Notes: a model not told the origin generated them from the letters alone. Shown: positions 44,443 to 53,262, counted from the stretch's first letter. The stretch is DNA of 64,000 nucleotides from Bradyrhizobium sp. dw_411 (GCF_018449695.1 NZ_JAAVUY010000021.1:1-64000), one strand, 5' to 3'. Translations and numbers: made by a program.

Positions 44443-47202
44443 TTGTCTGAACCTGAAGATACGAAGCCCGGAGAGCCGCCGAGCCCGTCCGATATTCGTC
44501 CCGTATCCATCCTCGACGAGATGAAAACCTCCTACCTCAATTACGCGATGAGCGTGATTGTGGCGCGGGCGTTGCCGGATGCGCGTGACGGTTTGAAGCC
44601 GGTCCACCGCCGCATTCTCTACTCGATGTACGAGCAGGGGCACACGCCGGACAAGAAATACGTCAAGTCGGCCCGCGTCGTCGGTGACGTGATCGGTAAA
44701 TATCATCCGCACGGCGACCAGTCGATTTACGACGCGATGGTCCGGATGGCGCAGGACTTCTCCATGCGCGTGCCGCTGATCGACGGCCAGGGCAATTTCG
44801 GCTCGGTCGATGGCGATCCGCCCGCAGCCTATCGATATACCGAAGCGCGCCTGACAAAGACGGCGCTCGAGGTGCTCGGCGATATCGACAAGGACACCGT
44901 CGATTTCCAGCCGAACTACGACAATTCCGAAAAAGAGCCGATCGTTCTGCCGGCCAAGTTCCCGAACCTGCTGGTCAACGGCGCGGGCGGCATCGCCGTG
45001 GGCATGGCGACCAATATCCCGCCGCACAATCTCGGTGAAGTCATCGATGCCTGCGTGGCGCTGATCGACAATCCCGCGCTGACGATCGACGAACTCATCA
45101 ACATTATTCCCGGACCGGATTTTCCGACCGGTGGCATTATCCTCGGCCGCCAGGGCATTCGCTCGGCCTATCATCTGGGCCGCGGCTCGATCGTGATGCG
45201 CGGCAAGGCGCGGATCGAGCCGTTCGGCAAGGACCGCGAAGCCATCATCATCTCGGAAATTCCCTACCAGGTGAACAAGGCCTCGATGGTCGAGCGCATT
45301 TCCGAATTGCATCGCGAGAAGAAGATCGAGGGCATTTCGGCGCTGCGGGACGAATCCGATCGCGATGGCTACCGCGTCGTTGTCGAAGTGAAGCGCGACA
45401 CCATGGCCGAAGTGGTGTTGAATCAGCTCTATCGCTTTACGCCGCTGCAAACCAATTTTCCGGCCAACATGCTGGCGCTGGATTCGGGCCGGCCGCAGGT
45501 GATGAACCTGAAGGATTTCCTGACGCTGTTTGTCGGGTTCCGCGAGCAGGTGATCACGCGCCGCACCAAGTTCCTGCTCAACAAGGCCCGCGACCGCGCC
45601 CATATCCTGGTCGGTCTGGCGATTGCAGTCGCCAATATCGACGAGATCATCCGCGTGATCCGGACTTCGCCGGATCCCAACACCGCGCGCGACATCTTGA
45701 TGTCGCGGGACTGGCCGGCCAAGGACGTCGCGGCGATGATCACGCTGATCGACGATCCGCGCCATCGCCTCGCCGAAGACGGCACCGCGCGGCTGTCGTT
45801 CGAGCAGGCCAAGGCCATTCTCGAACTGCGGCTGGCGAGGCTGACCGCTCTCGGCCGCGAGGAGATCGGCGACGAACTCGACAAGCTCGCGGTTGAAATC
45901 GCCGATTATCTCGAGATCCTGCGCTCGCGCGCCCGGGTCCAGACCATCATCAAGGAAGAACTCGCTGCGGTGAAGGCGGAATTCGCAACGCCGCGCAGGA
46001 CCGTGATTGTCGAGCAGGAAAACGAGGTCGAGGACGAGGACCTGATCCAGCGCGAGGACATGGTCGTTACCGTTTCGCATGCCGGCTACGTCAAGCGCGT
46101 GCCGCTGTCGACCTACCGCGCGCAGCGGCGCGGCGGCAAGGGCCGAGCGGGCATGGAAACCCGCGATGAGGATTTCGTCAGCCGCCTGTTCGTGGCTTCG
46201 ACCCACACGCCGGTGCTGTTCTTCTCGTCGCGCGGCCAGGTCTACAAGGAAAAGGTCTGGCGTCTGCCGGTCGCGGCTCCCAATGGCCGCGGCAAGGCGA
46301 TGATCAATATCCTGCCGCTGGAGCAGGGCGAGCGCATCACCACCATCATGCCGTTGCCCGAGGATGAATCCTCCTGGGGCAATCTCGACGTGATGTTCGC
46401 GACAACCGGCGGCACGGTCCGCCGCAACAAATTGTCCGATTTCGTCGATGTGCGGCGCTCCGGCATCATCGCGATGAAGCTCGACGAGAATGAAGCGATC
46501 GTCGACGTGCAGATATGCACCGAGCGCGACGACGTGCTGCTGACCGCGGCCGGCGGCCAGTGCATTCGCTTCCCGGTCACTGACGTGCGCGTGTTCACGG
46601 GCCGCACCTCGATGGGCGTGCGCGGCATTGCGCTGGCCGAAAACGACACGCTGATCTCGCTGTCGATCCTGCGCCATGTCGAGGCGACCTCGGACGAGCG
46701 GACTGCCTATCTGAAAATGCGCCGTGCCGTCGCCGGCGAGGTCGTTGCGGGCGATGCTTCAGCCGGGGATGCCGTGGCGGAAGAAGCCGCGGAAGCCGAT
46801 ACCGAAGAGACGTCCGGCAGCATCCAGCTCTCCTCCGACCGCTATGTCGAGATGTCGGCGCAGGAGCAGGTGGTGCTGACGGTCTCGGTGAACGGCTACG
46901 GCAAGCGCACCTCGTCCTACGAATACCGGACCACCGGCCGCGGCGGCAAAGGCATCGTTGCGATGTCGGTCAACAACCGCAACGGCAAGCTGGTGGCGTC
47001 GTTCCCGGTCGAGGATAGCGACCAGATCATGCTGGTGACCGACAAGGGCCAGTTGATCCGCTGTCCGGTCGAGGGCATCCGCATCGCCGGCCGCTCGACC
47101 CAGGGCGTGATCGTGTTCGATACCGCCGAAGACGAGCATGTGGTGTCGGTCGAGCACATCGGCGAGGAAGCCGAAAACGGCAACGGGGGCAACGGCGAGT
47201 AG
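44443..47202 (+). CDS. gyrA: DNA gyrase subunit A
   Basis: The 919-residue subunit cuts and rejoins DNA in the type II topoisomerase that adds negative supercoils. The catalytic Tyr is Tyr132 in RYTEARLT. In the quinolone-resistance-determining region, HPHGDQSIYDAM has Gln93 where E. coli has Ser83, and Asp97 where E. coli has Asp87. The C-terminal wrapping domain has the GyrA box QRRGGKGR near 560 and an acidic insert near 768-790. The start is TTG at 44443; a downstream ATG at residue 27 would remove conserved N-terminal sequence. Confidence 0.95.
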   Translation: MSEPEDTKPGEPPSPSDIRPVSILDEMKTSYLNYAMSVIVARALPDARDGLKPVHRRILYSMYEQGHTPDKKYVKSARVVGDVIGKYHPHGDQSIYDAMVRMAQDFSMRVPLIDGQGNFGSVDGDPPAAYRYTEARLTKTALEVLGDIDKDTVDFQPNYDNSEKEPIVLPAKFPNLLVNGAGGIAVGMATNIPPHNLGEVIDACVALIDNPALTIDELINIIPGPDFPTGGIILGRQGIRSAYHLGRGSIVMRGKARIEPFGKDREAIIISEIPYQVNKASMVERISELHREKKIEGISALRDESDRDGYRVVVEVKRDTMAEVVLNQLYRFTPLQTNFPANMLALDSGRPQVMNLKDFLTLFVGFREQVITRRTKFLLNKARDRAHILVGLAIAVANIDEIIRVIRTSPDPNTARDILMSRDWPAKDVAAMITLIDDPRHRLAEDGTARLSFEQAKAILELRLARLTALGREEIGDELDKLAVEIADYLEILRSRARVQTIIKEELAAVKAEFATPRRTVIVEQENEVEDEDLIQREDMVVTVSHAGYVKRVPLSTYRAQRRGGKGRAGMETRDEDFVSRLFVASTHTPVLFFSSRGQVYKEKVWRLPVAAPNGRGKAMINILPLEQGERITTIMPLPEDESSWGNLDVMFATTGGTVRRNKLSDFVDVRRSGIIAMKLDENEAIVDVQICTERDDVLLTAAGGQCIRFPVTDVRVFTGRTSMGVRGIALAENDTLISLSILRHVEATSDERTAYLKMRRAVAGEVVAGDASAGDAVAEEAAEADTEETSGSIQLSSDRYVEMSAQEQVVLTVSVNGYGKRTSSYEYRTTGRGGKGIVAMSVNNRNGKLVASFPVEDSDQIMLVTDKGQLIRCPVEGIRIAGRSTQGVIVFDTAEDEHVVSVEHIGEEAENGNGGNGE

Positions 47203-47236
47203 GAACGGCGAACGAAGTTTCGTTGTTCTTTCCGAT

Positions 47237-47262
47237 CTACGGGCATTGAAAAATGCCCGTAG
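47237..47262. terminator. Stem-loop after gyrA
   Basis: Arms CTACGGGCATT and AATGCCCGTAG flank GAAA. No T-run follows, so it may be a processing or partial termination signal. Confidence 0.5.
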
Positions 47263-47371
47263 TGTATAGGACCTGCAGTCAAACACAGCCTAAAACCTCA
47301 GAAGTACTTTTGACCGTAATGCAACCTCGGCTAGTCATACGATCGAACAACCGATAGGCTACTGATTGTGT

Positions 47372-47405
47372 ATTCCGGGACGGCCTTCGCGACCGTTCCG
47401 GGTGA
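47372..47405. repeat. Palindromic intergenic repeat
   Basis: ATTCCGGGA and TTCCGGGT form the ends around ACGGCCTTCGCGACC. It is of the same family as the elements at 32983 and 34459. Confidence 0.6.
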
Positions 47406-47450
47406 CAACAAGTCTTGCGGCGTCATCATCGCTTATCCGGCTCGGGCGTC

Positions 47451-48023
47451 ATGAAGTCCCTCATTGTCATTGCGATGTTGCTGACCTCCGCGAATGCTTT
47501 CGCCTGCGACCTGTCGCTGGTCGCGCCTGTGAAGTCGGTTCTCAGGAAGCCGGTGCAGGTGAAAGCCGTGCTGGCGGACGATATGTTGACCGTGAACTAT
47601 GCCGTCACGGCGCCGCTGAATGCCAAAAAGATTCTCGGCCCCAAACAATTTCCCTACATGTTCGACGTCGTGGAATTGTTCGTGACGTTTTCGGAAACCG
47701 GATTTCCGTATTTCGAATTCGAAGTGTCGCCGTTCAACCAGACCTTTCAGGTGAGGATCCCCGGCGGCGGCAAACCTTTTCAGGAAGGCGTCGATCTCGG
47801 CCTCGTTTCAACCGCGACGCTCGCGCCGGGCGGATGGACCGCGGAATTGAAAATTCCCCTGAAACCTCTGGGATGGGACGGCGATCCCAAAAAAATCCGC
47901 GGGAATTTCTATTCCATTCTGGAACATGCACAGCAAAGCTTCTGGAGTTCATTTCTGCCAAAGGCCAAAAAACCCAACTTCCATCAACCGCAGTTTTTTC
48001 AGCCGCTGCTTCAATGTGAATAG
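47451..48023 (+). CDS. Secreted CBM9-like protein
   Basis: The 190-residue protein has a signal peptide (MKSLIVIAMLLTSANAFA) and a mature domain with FDVVELFVTFSETGFPYFEF, GGWTAELKIPLKPLGWDG and a final WSSFLPKAKKPNFHQPQFF. This arrangement of strands is typical of carbohydrate-binding family 9-like modules attached to nothing else. The start at 47451 gives a clean signal peptide. It precedes the FAD oxidoreductase by 17 bases and may be in the same operon. Confidence 0.72.
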   Translation: MKSLIVIAMLLTSANAFACDLSLVAPVKSVLRKPVQVKAVLADDMLTVNYAVTAPLNAKKILGPKQFPYMFDVVELFVTFSETGFPYFEFEVSPFNQTFQVRIPGGGKPFQEGVDLGLVSTATLAPGGWTAELKIPLKPLGWDGDPKKIRGNFYSILEHAQQSFWSSFLPKAKKPNFHQPQFFQPLLQCE

Positions 48024-48040
48024 GTTCGGAAGGGGACGAC

Positions 48041-49510
48041 ATGAAAAGACGCGATTTCCTCAAAGCTTCGGGTGGCCTGTCGGCGCAGCTCATTGTCGGT
48101 GGGACGTTGTTGTCGGCTGGTCAGGCCGAGGCCGACACAGCGTTGCCGATCGCGGCGCTGCAGGCCCAGCTCGATCCCAAAAAAGATATGGTTTTGATTC
48201 CCGTTACCAAAACCAGCCAGCAGTTCGACATTTCCTTCGCCAAGCGAACGCAGCTCACGCCGCGGGTGCGGGTGGTGGCCAGCAGCGCCGCGGCAGTCAG
48301 TGCGACCATCCTGTGGGCCACCAGCAACGGGGTGAACTTCGCGATCCGCTCGGGCGGTCATTCGTACGAAGGATTTTCGCAAAGTCCCGATCTTGTCATC
48401 GATGTTCGCGGAATGAAGGCGATCAAGCTTTCCGGCGACAAGAAATCGGTTTCGATCGGCTCCGGTACGCAGCTCGGATCGGTCTATGACGCGCTCGCGT
48501 CAAGCCATCTGGCGATACCGGCCGGAAGCTGTTTCCCGGTCGGAGTTGCGGGCCACTCGCTGGGCGGCGGCTTTGGGCTATTGGGGCGCCCCTTTGGTCT
48601 CGCCTGCGACAGCATCCTGTCGATGGAGGTGGTCGACGCCACCGGCAAAATCCTGACCGCGAGCGCGCAGGAAAATCCCGACCTGTTCTGGGCGCTGCGC
48701 GGTGGCGGCAACGGAAATTTCGGTGTCGTCACCAATTTCAATTTTCGAGCGAGTTCGGTCAACATGGTCGCCAAATTCGCGATCACCTGGACCAAGCCGG
48801 TCACGCAAGCGGTCAAGATCGTGCAGGCCTGGCAGCAATGGCTCGAAAACATGCCGTCGTCGATCACCGGCACGCTTCATCTGACCAAGGCGAAGGGCGG
48901 ATTGATCACGGTGCACATGGCCGGGTTGTCGGTGCAATCCGAAACCAGCCTGAAGGCCGAACTGAAGCGTCTTCAAACTCTGGCCGGTGCGGCGAATATC
49001 GTCAGTACGCGGACGCTGACCTTTCATCAGGCGGCCACGATCTTCGACGGCGGCGAACCGAACCCGGATTCCGTCCTGATGAAGGCAAAGTCCGACTACG
49101 TCACCGACGCCATGACCGAGCAGGGGATCACGACGCTGCTGGAGGGGCTGGTGAAGGCGCCGGGAGAGATCGCCGTACTCTGCGATACCTATGGCGGCGC
49201 GATCAACAAGATCGCCGCCGACGCGACCGCCTTCGTGCACCGTGGAAATACCAAATATGTGATGCAATATTTCATGCAGTGGGACAGTGCCGGCGCCACC
49301 AATGGCAACATCGCGATGATGCGGACGCTGTATAATTCGATGCGGCCATTCGTTTCAGGCGGATGCTATGTGAACTACTGCGATCTCGATCTCGGCGATG
49401 GCTACGCCAAGGCGTATTGGGGCGACAATTTGCCGAGGCTGATGAAGATTAAATCGGAAGTCGATCCGAAAAACATCTTCAAGCATGCCCAGAGCGTGCC
49501 GCTGAGCTAG
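48041..49510 (+). CDS. Tat-exported FAD-linked oxidoreductase (BBE/GOOX type)
   Basis: The 489-residue protein carries a Tat leader, MKRRDFLKASGGLSAQ, cleaved near residue 31, then a PCMH-type FAD-binding domain and a C-terminal BBE domain. His107 in RSGGHSYEG and Cys164 in GSCFPVGVAGHSLGGG are the two residues that bind FAD covalently in family members such as glucooligosaccharide oxidase. VNYCDLDLGDGYAKAYWGDN near the end is the BBE signature. It probably oxidises a sugar or other alcohol in the periplasm; its substrate is unknown. The CBM9-like gene is just upstream. Confidence 0.9.
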   Translation: MKRRDFLKASGGLSAQLIVGGTLLSAGQAEADTALPIAALQAQLDPKKDMVLIPVTKTSQQFDISFAKRTQLTPRVRVVASSAAAVSATILWATSNGVNFAIRSGGHSYEGFSQSPDLVIDVRGMKAIKLSGDKKSVSIGSGTQLGSVYDALASSHLAIPAGSCFPVGVAGHSLGGGFGLLGRPFGLACDSILSMEVVDATGKILTASAQENPDLFWALRGGGNGNFGVVTNFNFRASSVNMVAKFAITWTKPVTQAVKIVQAWQQWLENMPSSITGTLHLTKAKGGLITVHMAGLSVQSETSLKAELKRLQTLAGAANIVSTRTLTFHQAATIFDGGEPNPDSVLMKAKSDYVTDAMTEQGITTLLEGLVKAPGEIAVLCDTYGGAINKIAADATAFVHRGNTKYVMQYFMQWDSAGATNGNIAMMRTLYNSMRPFVSGGCYVNYCDLDLGDGYAKAYWGDNLPRLMKIKSEVDPKNIFKHAQSVPLS

Positions 49511-49573
49511 GGCGCACGGCCGCACGAATCGAATAAAGTTTAGGGAACTCGATATCTTTGGCGAGCCAACCTG

Positions 49574-50197
49574 ATGTCAGAACCGATCGAACATCGATTT
49601 TATCATGAAGTCTTGACCCCACTTGTGCGCTTTCAAGCTAGGTGTGCAGAAAACGTTTGCATCCAGGAAAATTACAATGACGTGATTGTACTCGCCCAAG
49701 AAGCGGCCACGGCAGCCTATCATTTCCCCGAGGCGGTCCTTGGCCGCCAAACGCAGATGGCATCGAGTTTAAGCGAGGCCTTAAGGCAGAAGCTCAGCGA
49801 TGTGGTCGACAGCAGAAAGCACGGCGTCCTCAGAAACACGGACCGACAGACTTCCCTGCAAGCAGCGTTGGCTTACGAGTTTAACGAAGCACAGGAATTT
49901 AGATATTTAGGAACCCGAGTCACTGCCACAAACCGCAGGTTTGGGAAATTTGATGTCGCCGAAACTGTCGCGCAGTTCGCTGACGACTTAAGAAGTGAGC
50001 TCGGTATCGCTATTCAGATGCCTTCATTCGAGACGCCGCTCTACCCATTCACAGCGAAGATAGTTACTTACGTCACCGATAAAACGTTTTTCGCAAAAAA
50101 CACGCAGCTTCAATTCTTCGAACGCGGTGGCGATGGAAAACTCCTACCATCCGATCCGAAACAAGTGCATTTTGAAGTTCAAGAGCTGACCAGCTAG
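49574..50197 (+). CDS. Hypothetical protein, unrecognised
   Basis: This 207-residue protein has no signal peptide or membrane helix. It is mixed alpha/beta with a helical N-terminal half (YNDVIVLAQEAATAAYHFPE) and a C-terminal half ending in QLQFFERGGDGKLLPSDPKQ. Codon use and base composition are less GC-rich than neighbours, suggesting acquisition. No partner gene is evident. I do not recognise the family. Confidence 0.65.
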   Translation: MSEPIEHRFYHEVLTPLVRFQARCAENVCIQENYNDVIVLAQEAATAAYHFPEAVLGRQTQMASSLSEALRQKLSDVVDSRKHGVLRNTDRQTSLQAALAYEFNEAQEFRYLGTRVTATNRRFGKFDVAETVAQFADDLRSELGIAIQMPSFETPLYPFTAKIVTYVTDKTFFAKNTQLQFFERGGDGKLLPSDPKQVHFEVQELTS

Positions 50198-50258
50198 CGC
50201 GCGCGACGACGTCCATAAATTTAAGCCACCCTTCGCAACTTCCTTACATACCCCGGCG

Positions 50259-50465
50259 CTATCCGGCGAAGGACTGCGTCACACCGAGGATTGCCTCCGG
50301 CACGAGCGGGCCGCCATGGGCAGCGGCCTTGGCCGCTTCATTCAGCGCATAAAGAGGGCCGGTGCCGATGTCGCCGTAGACGACCCCGAGCGCGCCGAGC
50401 GTAGCAGTGAGTGGAAGCGGGTTGGAGCTGGTTGAAGCGGCTACGGGTGTAGGGGTCACTGGCAT
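50259..50465 (-). pseudogene. kup: Truncated kup potassium transporter fragment
   Basis: The 68-residue frame begins MPVTPTPVAASTSSNPLPLT and continues LGALGVVYGDIGTGPLYAL, the unmistakable N-terminal segment of Kup potassium uptake proteins (usually DIGTSPLYAL). After EAILGV the frame runs into TQSFAG and a stop, where about 560 residues of transporter should follow. It is a remnant left by deletion or recombination. The rest of the gene is not nearby. Confidence 0.85.
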
Positions 50466-50583
50466 GCCCCCCGAGGTACCGCGCCCGCCAGCTTACCGCC
50501 GGCTTGGGCGCGTTTGGATGCCGGTCTGCGACGTCACGCCGCAAATTACCACAGGGATGGTTCGGGGATGGTTGGGCGCTGCT

Positions 50584-50844
50584 CTACGGCGTGCGGTCTG
50601 CCGTCACCAGGCGAGCTTCCCTGATCGTCGAGTTCTTGGTTCCGGCAACGCGCAGGCAGGAAGCTTCGAAGTTCGGCCAGGCTTTCTGCGAGCAACCCGT
50701 GCCCATGGTGTGGATATCCAGCCGGTCACCCTTGGCGAGGGCATGCGGAACGCTGGCTTCAACTTGCGGAGCAAAGCCCGGGAGAACGGTGAGGGCAGCA
50801 GCGGCAAACGCGGCAATGGCAACGGCTGAAAGAGTCTTGATCAT
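50584..50844 (-). CDS. Small secreted Cys-containing protein
   Basis: The 86-residue product starts with a signal peptide, MIKTLSAVAIAAFAAAALTV, cleaved near residue 30. The mature part has the pair of cysteines in GTGCSQKAWPNFEASCLRV, which may form a disulfide. The family is frequent in Bradyrhizobium and of unknown function. The upstream region on the minus strand has two GGGCC-N3-GGCCC palindromes. Confidence 0.72.
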   Translation of the reverse strand: MIKTLSAVAIAAFAAAALTVLPGFAPQVEASVPHALAKGDRLDIHTMGTGCSQKAWPNFEASCLRVAGTKNSTIREARLVTADRTP

Positions 50845-50860
50845 GACGGTCCCCTGTCAT

Positions 50861-51013
50861 TGGGCCTTTGGCCCGTTTCGGCTGGGCCATTGGCCCGTCG
50901 TTTCGTTGGTGACGTGATACGCAGCGCCGGTTTCCGGATGTCTTCGCCGGGTACAAAAGTGGTTTCATCCCGCCGGAGTTTTGTTTCGTCGTCTGTTTCC
51001 GACGAAACAAAAC
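50861..51013. promoter_or_regulatory. Control region with three palindromes
   Basis: GGGCCTTTGGCCC (50863-50875) and GGGCCATTGGCCC (50885-50897) are two near-identical palindromes immediately upstream of the small secreted protein gene. Further upstream, arms GTTTTGTTTCGTCG (50978-50991) and CGACGAAACAAAAC (51000-51013) flank an 8-base loop. These could be an operator pair and a longer regulator site or transcription-end signal. coaD lies downstream on the other strand. Confidence 0.5.
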
Positions 51014-51145
51014 CGTCTTGCACGGAAGACGCGCTGACCCTGCGACTGGTTCAGTGGCCGACTAAATATAAAAACCGGGCTTTACGCGCCGAAGCCGGGA
51101 ACCGGACCGGCTTGCGGGGCCGCCCGGGGCGGGGTAGACGGATTT

Positions 51146-51643
51146 ATGCCCCGCATCGCGCTGTATCCCGGCTCATTCGACCCCGTCACCAACGGCCATC
51201 TGGACGTTGTCAGGCATGCCGTCGGCCTGTGTGACCGTCTGGTGGTCGCCATTGGGCTTCATCCCGGCAAGAAACCGCTGTTTTCGACCGACGAACGCCT
51301 GGAAATGGTCAAGGAGGTGTTCGGGCCGGTGGCCGCCAGCGCCGGATGCGGCTTCGATTGCGTTACTTTCGACGACCTGACCGTCACAGCCGCGAAGCGG
51401 GCCGGGGCTACCATCCTGATCCGCGGCCTGCGGGACGGAACCGACCTCGACTACGAGATGCAGATTGCCGGCATGAACGAGACCATGGCGCCGGAAGTCC
51501 GGACGGTTTTCCTGCCGGCCTCGCCGACCGTCCGCCCGATCACCGCCACACTGGTGCGTCAGATCGCGGGGATGGGCGGCGACGTTTCGAACTTCGTCCC
51601 CAAGGCCGTCGCCAAACGTCTCAAGACCAAATTCGCCGGCTAG
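51146..51643 (+). CDS. coaD: Phosphopantetheine adenylyltransferase
   Basis: The 165-residue enzyme transfers AMP to 4'-phosphopantetheine in coenzyme A synthesis. The nucleotidyltransferase motif TNGH is at 15-18 in GSFDPVTNGHLDV, and FLPASPTVRPITATLVRQIA near 125-145 is the C-terminal motif. It follows a short intergenic region and begins the coaD-cyclophilin cluster. Confidence 0.96.
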   Translation: MPRIALYPGSFDPVTNGHLDVVRHAVGLCDRLVVAIGLHPGKKPLFSTDERLEMVKEVFGPVAASAGCGFDCVTFDDLTVTAAKRAGATILIRGLRDGTDLDYEMQIAGMNETMAPEVRTVFLPASPTVRPITATLVRQIAGMGGDVSNFVPKAVAKRLKTKFAG

Positions 51644-51665
51644 CTTTTACCTTTTTGGAGCCTTC

Positions 51666-52247
51666 ATGATCCGAATTCTCGCCGTTCTCGCCGCGCTGGT
51701 TTGCGTGGCCCCCGCCATCGCCGTGGCTCCCGCCATGGCGCAACCGCTTCCTGCCGGTCTCGACAAGCAGAACGCGATCGTCATCGACACCACCAAGGGC
51801 CGGATCGTGTTCAAGCTGCGAACCGATCTCGCGCCCCAGCACGCCGAGCGGATCAAGCAACTGGCCCGTGAAGGCTATTACAACAACGTCCCGTTCCACC
51901 GCGTGATGGATGGCTTCATGGCGCAAACCGGCGACGGCCAGAATTTCAACGGCACCGGCGGATCGAAATATCCCAATTTGAAGGCGGAGTTTTCCACCGT
52001 TCCGTTCAAGCGCGGCATTGTCGGCATGGCGCGGCGCGGCGACAGCGTCGATACCGCGAATTCGCAGTTCTTCTTCATGTTCGCCGACGCCCCGAGCCTG
52101 AACAACCAGTACACCGTGATTGGCGAAGTGGTGTCGGGCATGGACGTGATCGACAAGCTCAAAAAGGCTCCGCCGGGTTCGTCAGGCGGCGTGGTGCCTG
52201 ATCCGGACAAGATGGTGAAGGTGCAAGTCGCATCCGACATCAAGTGA
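51666..52247 (+). CDS. Periplasmic peptidyl-prolyl cis-trans isomerase (cyclophilin)
   Basis: The 193-residue protein has a signal peptide of about 25 residues ending in APAMAQ and then a cyclophilin domain: FHRVMDGFMAQTGDGQNF supplies the Arg/Phe active-site residues and SQFFFMFADAPSLNNQYTV the second half. It isomerises proline bonds in exported proteins. A TTGGAGCC ribosome binding site precedes the ATG. It is the first of two cyclophilins in this operon. Confidence 0.94.
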   Translation: MIRILAVLAALVCVAPAIAVAPAMAQPLPAGLDKQNAIVIDTTKGRIVFKLRTDLAPQHAERIKQLAREGYYNNVPFHRVMDGFMAQTGDGQNFNGTGGSKYPNLKAEFSTVPFKRGIVGMARRGDSVDTANSQFFFMFADAPSLNNQYTVIGEVVSGMDVIDKLKKAPPGSSGGVVPDPDKMVKVQVASDIK

Positions 52248-52253
52248 TCGCCG

Positions 52254-52691
52254 GTGGCGCGGCGTCGCACTCCTAAGTTTCGGTTTGCGGCCGCGCTGCT
52301 GTTGATGTTGCCGATCTCGGCGCAGGCGGAACCCGGTGAGGTTAACACGCTGCGCGAGGTCTTCGAGCGGCTTCGAACCTGCTGGAAACCGCCACCGCCG
52401 TTGAGCGCCAATCCCGGTATCGACATCACCGTGATTGTGAGCTTCAACCGCGACGGCAACATCTTCGGGCATCCGAAGATCACTTATGAATCGGAACAGG
52501 CCACCGACAACGACCGGCTGATGTACCGGATTGCCGTGATGGAGACGTTGCAGCGCTGCACGCCGATGCCATTTACAGAAGGGATGGGCGGCGCCATTGC
52601 GGGCCGTCCGCTCAGAATCCTATTTCGCAACGGGAAACTTCCTCCCCAACCCATAGAGAAGAGAGCATGGCTGACACCGAAAATACTTTGA
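52254..52691 (+). CDS. Secreted TonB-C-like protein
   Basis: The 145-residue protein begins with GTG at 52254, has an Arg-rich n-region and a hydrophobic core (FAAALLLMLPISAQA), and a mature domain with DITVIVSFNRDGNIFGHPKI and a pair of cysteines (CWKPPPP and RCTPMPF). It looks like the TolA/TonB C-terminal fold, but without the usual membrane anchor or linker. It lies between two cyclophilins and overlaps the second by 25 bases. Role unknown. Confidence 0.75.
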   Translation: MARRRTPKFRFAAALLLMLPISAQAEPGEVNTLREVFERLRTCWKPPPPLSANPGIDITVIVSFNRDGNIFGHPKITYESEQATDNDRLMYRIAVMETLQRCTPMPFTEGMGGAIAGRPLRILFRNGKLPPQPIEKRAWLTPKIL

Positions 52692-53134
52692 TCCTCGAAA
52701 CCACCCAGGGACCGGTCACCATCGAAATGCGGCCCGATCTGGCGCCCGGCCATGTGGCGCGGATCAAGGAACTGGTGCGCGAGGGATTTTACGACGGCAT
52801 CGTATTTCACCGCGTGATCGACGGTTTCATGGCGCAGACCGGCTGCCCGCAGGGCACCGGAACCGGCGGTTCCGGCAAGAAGCTGAAGGCGGAATTCAAC
52901 AAGGAACCGCATGTCCGCGGCACCCTGTCGATGGCGCGCGCCGCCAATCCGGATTCCGGCGACAGCCAGTTCTTTATCTGCTTTGACGATGCCTCGTTCC
53001 TCAACAACCAGTACACGGTCTGGGGCAAGGTCACGTCCGGCATGGAAAATGTCGACAAGATCAAGCGCGGCGAGCCGGTGAAGGATCCCGACAAGATCGT
53101 CAAGGCGCACATGGCGCTTGATGCGGCTGAGTAA
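52667..53134 (+). CDS. Cytoplasmic peptidyl-prolyl cis-trans isomerase (PpiB-like)
   Basis: This 155-residue cyclophilin lacks a signal peptide. FHRVIDGFMAQTGCPQGTGT and SMARAANPDSGDSQFFICFD carry the active-site residues. It overlaps the preceding gene by 25 bases. It is probably cytosolic, while its neighbour at 51666 is periplasmic, so the two supply isomerase activity on both sides of the inner membrane. Confidence 0.95.
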   Translation: MADTENTLILETTQGPVTIEMRPDLAPGHVARIKELVREGFYDGIVFHRVIDGFMAQTGCPQGTGTGGSGKKLKAEFNKEPHVRGTLSMARAANPDSGDSQFFICFDDASFLNNQYTVWGKVTSGMENVDKIKRGEPVKDPDKIVKAHMALDAAE

Positions 53135-53143
53135 AGCTCAGAT

Positions 53144-53262
53144 CGTCATACGCGGGCGAAAGCGCGAAGCGCGTCTTCGCGCAGATGACCCGCGTATCCA
53201 TCAATCTTCGGAAGAGCTTCTTCGCAGCAGATGGATTGCCGGATCAAGTCCGGCAATGACAA
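53144..53262. repeat. Palindromic intergenic repeats
   Basis: 53144-53201 is the inverted near-copy of the element at 20406-20464, with CGCGGGCGAAAGCGCGAAGC at one end. At 53234-53258 is a separate inverted repeat with arms ATTGCCGGA and TCCGGCAAT. Confidence 0.8.

Noticed and set aside
44416..46677. 753-codon minus-strand frame antisense to gyrA
   Set aside because: No family resemblance; gyrA is certain on the plus strand.
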